This document shows, in pieces, positions 6,210 through 8,458 of a stretch of 8,458 bases of DNA. A model generated the notes under the pieces. It was not told the DNA's origin, ran no database searches, and saw only the letters and a list, made by a program, of their open reading frames with translations. The first letter of the stretch is position 1. The number at the start of each line of letters is the position of its first letter. Where the stretch lies: the NCBI GenBank assembly GCA_021648225.1, contig JAKITE010000125.1, positions 1 through 8,458 of the forward strand. Direction: 5' to 3'. A program made the position numbers and the translations under genes. This DNA comes from Paracoccaceae bacterium (GTDB taxonomy: Bacteria; Pseudomonadota; Alphaproteobacteria; Rhodobacterales; Rhodobacteraceae).

Positions 6210-6253
6210 ACATTTTCAGGAAAAGTGGATACCGGTTTTCCGTCCGAAAATGT
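6210..6253. repeat. Intergenic palindrome resembling a dispersed alphaproteobacterial repeat
   Basis: An outer perfect 8-bp arm, ACATTTTC (6210-6217) with GAAAATGT (6246-6253), encloses an inner 6-bp arm, GGAAAA (6219-6224) with TTTTCC (6236-6241), around GTGGATACCGG. The core pattern 'GGAAAAGTGG-N2-ACCGGTTTTCC' is one I recognise as frequent in intergenic palindromes of Rhizobiales genomes. Only one copy is present here, so 'dispersed repeat' is an inference from memory. It can fold on either strand. Confidence 0.55.
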
Positions 6254-6297
6254 AACCAGAAAAAATCCCGGTTTTGGCCACCTTCATACTCAAGTCT

Positions 6298-6330
6298 GGG
6301 CCTCCCCGTTGCGATGGGTGGGCCCTTTCT
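6298..6330 (+). terminator. Strong terminator-like hairpin upstream of arfB
   Basis: The stem runs from GGGCC (6298-6302) to GGCCC (6321-6325): about 12 pairs with one C-T mismatch and two G-U pairs, closing on a TGCG tetraloop. TTTCT follows at 6326-6330. It would end transcripts coming from the small-ORF region. It lies only 13 bases before the arfB start codon, so it could also act on an arfB leader. Confidence 0.6.
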
Positions 6331-6337
6331 GTATCAA
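6309..6337 (+). promoter_or_regulatory. Possible promoter giving a leaderless arfB transcript
   Basis: TTGCGA (6309-6314, 4 of 6) and TATCAA (6332-6337, 4 of 6) are spaced by 17 bases. The expected start, about 7 bases after the -10 box, falls on the A of the arfB ATG (6344). The match is moderate and overlaps the hairpin at 6298-6325. Confidence 0.35.
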
Positions 6338-6343
6338 TAGCGT

Positions 6344-6766
6344 ATGATTTTTATTTCCGAAAATATCACCCTCAAAGATTGGGAGCTTTCTGAGAGCTTT
6401 GTGCGTTCCTCCGGCCCCGGCGGGCAGAACGTTAACAAAGTATCCACAGCCGTAGAATTGCGGTTTGAGGCAGCCAATTCGCCCAGCCTGCCAGCAGATG
6501 TAAAATTCCGCCTGCGCAAACTGGCGGGTCGGCGCTGGACCAAAGACGGCGCCATTATCATCACCGCTGAAAAACACCGGACTCAACCGCGCAATCGCGA
6601 ACTGGCCGAAGAAAAACTGGCAGAGCTGATAAAACGCGCGCTAGAGCGGCCAAAGCGCAGGGTTAAAACCAAACCGACCTATGGCTCAAAAATGCGGCGC
6701 ATGGATAGCAAAACCCAGCGTGGCAAGGTTAAAAACTTGCGGCAAAAACCCCGTGGCGAGGATTAA
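6344..6766 (+). CDS. arfB: Alternative ribosome-rescue factor / peptidyl-tRNA hydrolase ArfB
   Basis: 140 aa, the normal ArfB (YaeJ) length. ArfB frees ribosomes stalled at the end of broken mRNAs by hydrolysing peptidyl-tRNA without a stop codon. The catalytic loop SSGPGGQNVNK (residues 22-32, GGQ at 26-28) is intact and is followed by the 'STAVELRF' strand of the release-factor catalytic domain. There is no codon-recognition domain, which separates it from RF1 and RF2. The C-terminal tail from about residue 103 is rich in Lys and Arg (KPTYGSKMRRMDSKTQRGKV); in known structures this tail enters the empty mRNA channel. No Shine-Dalgarno is seen before ATG 6344, and a terminator-like hairpin ends just upstream. 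That suggests either weak expression or a leaderless message. It is separated from ppk2 by 68 bases. Confidence 0.95.
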   Translation: MIFISENITLKDWELSESFVRSSGPGGQNVNKVSTAVELRFEAANSPSLPADVKFRLRKLAGRRWTKDGAIIITAEKHRTQPRNRELAEEKLAELIKRALERPKRRVKTKPTYGSKMRRMDSKTQRGKVKNLRQKPRGED

Positions 6767-6767
6767 A

Positions 6768-6781
6768 TTGATATGTGTCAA
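6768..6781 (+). promoter_or_regulatory. Candidate FNR/FixK-type (Crp-Fnr family) binding box upstream of ppk2
   Basis: TTGATATGTGTCAA fits TTGAT-N4-ATCAA at 9 of 10 fixed positions, with an inverted repeat TTGA/TCAA. It starts 1 base after the arfB stop codon. A -10-like TATGCT at 6804-6809 begins 22 bases after the box. This is the spacing of a class-II site centred at -41.5, giving a predicted transcription start near 6816. Confidence 0.55.
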
Positions 6782-6803
6782 AGCAATATTAAGGCCTTCT
6801 GAA

Positions 6804-6809
6804 TATGCT
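6804..6809 (+). promoter_or_regulatory. Predicted -10 element of ppk2
   Basis: TATGCT matches TATAAT at 4 of 6 positions. No -35 hexamer of good quality is seen; the FNR-type box occupies that region, as expected of an activator-dependent promoter. The resulting leader of about 19 bases holds the ppk2 Shine-Dalgarno AAGGTG (6824-6829). Confidence 0.4.
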
Positions 6810-6834
6810 GTCTTGAAAATAAAAAGGTGACTAT

Positions 6835-7692
6835 ATGAAAACTCCGTCTGCATCCGCACTTAGCCGTTTTGAACAGGGCCAATACCCCTATTCCGACAAG
6901 ATCAAAAAAGCCGATTACGAGAAACAAAAAGCCCTGCTGCAGGTTGAATTGCTAAAGGTGCAGCAATGGGTGGAAAGCACCGGCCAAAAAGTGGTTTTAT
7001 TGTTTGAAGGTCGCGATGCAGCCGGTAAAGGCGGTGCAATCAAACGGTTTATGGAGCATCTGAACCCGCGCACCGCACGGGTGGTGGCGCTGAACAAACC
7101 TACCGAGCGCGAAAAAGGCCAATGGTATTTCCAGCGCTATATCGAACACCTGCCCAGTGCGGGTGAAATGGTGCTGTTTGACCGCAGCTGGTATAACCGA
7201 GCCGGTGTCGAACGGGTGATGGATTTTTGCTCGCCGGCTGAATATCTGGAATTCATGCGCGAAGCCCCCGATATGGAACGCATGTTTACCCGTTCGGGCA
7301 TTCACCTGTTCAAATACTGGTTTTCGGTCACACAAGAAGAACAAGTGCGTCGCTTCAAATCCCGCGAGACTGATCCGTTAAAGCAATGGAAATTATCGCC
7401 GATTGATCGTGCCAGCCTGAATAAATGGGAAGATTATACCGAGGCCAAAGAGGCAATGTTTTTCTATACCGACACTGCCGACGCGCCTTGGACCATCGTT
7501 AAATCCGATGATAAAAAACGCGCACGGCTGAATTGTATGCGGCATTTTCTGGCCACGATCCCCTATCCGGATCGCAACATTGAAAATGCGCCGGATCCGG
7601 ACCCGAAAATTGTTGGCCATGCCAGCCATGTGATTGGCAAAGATGATCATATTCTGGGCAAAACATTGCATCCAAAGGCAAGGCGCACCTAA
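6835..7692 (+). CDS. ppk2: Polyphosphate kinase 2, class I
   Basis: 285 aa cytoplasmic enzyme that transfers phosphate between polyphosphate and nucleoside diphosphates (ADP or GDP to ATP or GTP) in a reversible reaction. Motifs in order: Walker A FEGRDAAGKGG (residues 57-67), the 'NPRTARVVALNKPTERE' strand, Walker B VLFDRSWYNR (113-122, D116 and R117), and the lid region RFKSRETDPLKQWKLSPID (173-191). GKGG after the P-loop, rather than GKD, and a single domain of this length point to class I (TIGR03707 type). ATG 6835 has a good Shine-Dalgarno, AAGGTG, 5 bases upstream. The His/Asp/Lys-rich C-terminal tail (from about 250) is less conserved. Control by an FNR-type regulator is suggested by the upstream box, which would tie polyphosphate use to oxygen limitation (inference). 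Nucleotide preference cannot be read from the sequence. Confidence 0.95.
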   Translation: MKTPSASALSRFEQGQYPYSDKIKKADYEKQKALLQVELLKVQQWVESTGQKVVLLFEGRDAAGKGGAIKRFMEHLNPRTARVVALNKPTEREKGQWYFQRYIEHLPSAGEMVLFDRSWYNRAGVERVMDFCSPAEYLEFMREAPDMERMFTRSGIHLFKYWFSVTQEEQVRRFKSRETDPLKQWKLSPIDRASLNKWEDYTEAKEAMFFYTDTADAPWTIVKSDDKKRARLNCMRHFLATIPYPDRNIENAPDPDPKIVGHASHVIGKDDHILGKTLHPKARRT

Positions 7693-7696
7693 GATA

Positions 7697-7728
7697 GGCC
7701 ATGATTCTATAATAGGATGACCATGGCC
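7697..7728 (+). promoter_or_regulatory. Hairpin covering the translation start of the lipoprotein gene
   Basis: GGCCATG (7697-7703) pairs perfectly with CATGGCC (7722-7728), which contains the likely start codon ATG 7723. Inside, ATTCTA (7704-7709) pairs with TAGGAT (7713-7718, one G-U pair) around a TAA loop, covering the Shine-Dalgarno AGGA (7714-7717). Three bases (7719-7721) bulge out. In a read-through message from ppk2 this stem would hide both initiation signals. Confidence 0.45.
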
Positions 7729-8454
7729 ATTTTCCGAAGCTTAACCGCAATGCTGCTGTTCCTGACATTGCTTGCCTGTGGCAATGCGGCTAATCGTTCC
7801 TTGCCGCTGGAGCCAACCCAGATCATGGCCCAACCGCTGGCGCGCACGGCTGAACGCCCGCCGCCTTTTGCGCGCCGTATCGCCCAAAGCAATACCAGCG
7901 TTGGCGGTGGTATTGCCGGAATGCTGATCGGCGCTGCAGTCACCGCCACCATTAACAATGACGAAAGACAGCGCAGCCGTATTGGCGAGGTGCCATCCCC
8001 CGGCGGGGTTGATCCGGGCGCCATTATCGAAGCCATGATCGGCGATCACCTGATCAATAATTTTGCGGCCCGCCCCAATTTGCGCGAACTTTATTCCGGT
8101 TCCGTCCGTGAAACCGCCAGTTTTGAACGTGCCGAACAAGTGGCCGCCTTGGCACGGCGGCGCGGGCTTTCGGGGCTGGTTATTGATGTGGTGGCACTGG
8201 AATTTTACGCCGATAGCACCGGTCGAAATCTGGGTCTGGTTGACGAGGCCTTTAGCGTGGTTGTCACCGCGCAGCTTACCCTGATTGATGTGGCAAGTAG
8301 CCAAATTATCGCCTCGGGGGGCTGCGAGGGCAAAAACGCCAATGTGCAATCCATTCAAAATGCAGTGGATGACGGCGCGCGGTTAACCACGCTTTTGGCG
8401 CAAAAAGCCGCTGCCAATTGCGCGGCACAGCTTATTGGAAACCTTTTGCAATAA
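7723..8454 (+). CDS. Predicted outer-membrane lipoprotein of unknown function
   Basis: 243 aa from ATG 7723. I chose this start because AGGA lies 5 bases upstream; ATG 7717 in the same frame overlaps that site. A signal peptide with basic Arg5 and a hydrophobic core (7-18) ends in the lipobox LLAC, giving lipidation at Cys19. Gly20 at +2 is not an inner-membrane retention signal, so outer-membrane sorting is likely. A Pro/Arg-rich linker (28-55) and a glycine-rich hydrophobic stretch (about 59-77, glycine-zipper-like) precede a mixed alpha/beta domain (about 95-243). That domain ends in paired cysteines (GGC and NC), possibly a disulfide. I do not recognise the family. The alternating strands and helices faintly recall small periplasmic domains such as those of CsgG- or LpoB-like lipoproteins, but no specific motif supports this. 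It follows ppk2 by 30 bases and may be co-transcribed. Confidence 0.8.
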   Translation: MAIFRSLTAMLLFLTLLACGNAANRSLPLEPTQIMAQPLARTAERPPPFARRIAQSNTSVGGGIAGMLIGAAVTATINNDERQRSRIGEVPSPGGVDPGAIIEAMIGDHLINNFAARPNLRELYSGSVRETASFERAEQVAALARRRGLSGLVIDVVALEFYADSTGRNLGLVDEAFSVVVTAQLTLIDVASSQIIASGGCEGKNANVQSIQNAVDDGARLTTLLAQKAAANCAAQLIGNLLQ

Positions 8455-8458
8455 GCCG

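Noticed and set aside
7708..7713. Perfect TATAAT as the lipoprotein promoter
   Set aside because: No -35 or extended -10 at the right distance, and the predicted start would fall about 3 bases before the ATG. Kept only as an alternative to the hairpin model.
7741..8358. 205-codon open frame on the minus strand
   Set aside because: Opposite a lipoprotein gene with clear signal peptide and lipobox; the antisense product has no recognisable features.

Overview
The window looks like chromosomal DNA of an alphaproteobacterium, most probably of the Rhodobacterales/roseobacter type. The evidence is moderate GC with AT-richer intergenic stretches, a MutL with alphaproteobacterial-type C-terminal motifs, a TadG-TadE-TadE trio of the roseobacter kind, a DUF3422 protein, and a class-I PPK2. 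All genes lie on the plus strand. There are no tRNA or rRNA genes, no transposase and no CRISPR array.

Layout. (i) 1-1094: 3' part of mutL (mismatch repair), cut by the window edge. (ii) 1095-1454: AT-rich gap with no convincing gene. (iii) 1455-3968: a tight three-gene operon for one vWA-bearing TadG-like protein and two TadE-like minor pseudopilins. No Tad motor, secretin or major pilin gene is in view. (iv) 4016-5314: a DUF3422 membrane protein of unknown function. (v) 5322-6036: a self-contained unit of promoter, 5' hairpin, a leader that matches the class-I preQ1 riboswitch fold element by element, and a YhhQ/VUT-family queuosine-precursor transporter. (vi) 6037-6343: a busy 307-base gap with an 18-codon small ORF behind a perfect Shine-Dalgarno, a hairpin at its stop codon, an alphaproteobacterial-type intergenic palindrome and a strong terminator-like hairpin. 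(vii) 6344-6766: arfB (ribosome rescue), with no visible Shine-Dalgarno and a possible leaderless promoter. (viii) 6768-7692: a candidate FNR/FixK-type box placed exactly as in a class-II activated promoter, then a class-I polyphosphate kinase 2. (ix) 7697-8454: a hairpin that buries the start region of an unrecognised lipoprotein gene.

How it fits together. Apart from the pilus-like trio, the genes are mostly separate housekeeping or stress functions with individual control signals. The strongest noteworthy item is the preQ1-I-like riboswitch, whose pseudoknot would cover the ribosome-binding site of the transporter that imports the same class of ligand. The oxygen-type regulator box before ppk2 and the small ORF between the transporter and arfB come next. 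All calls come from reading the sequence; no database search, folding program or expression data were available.
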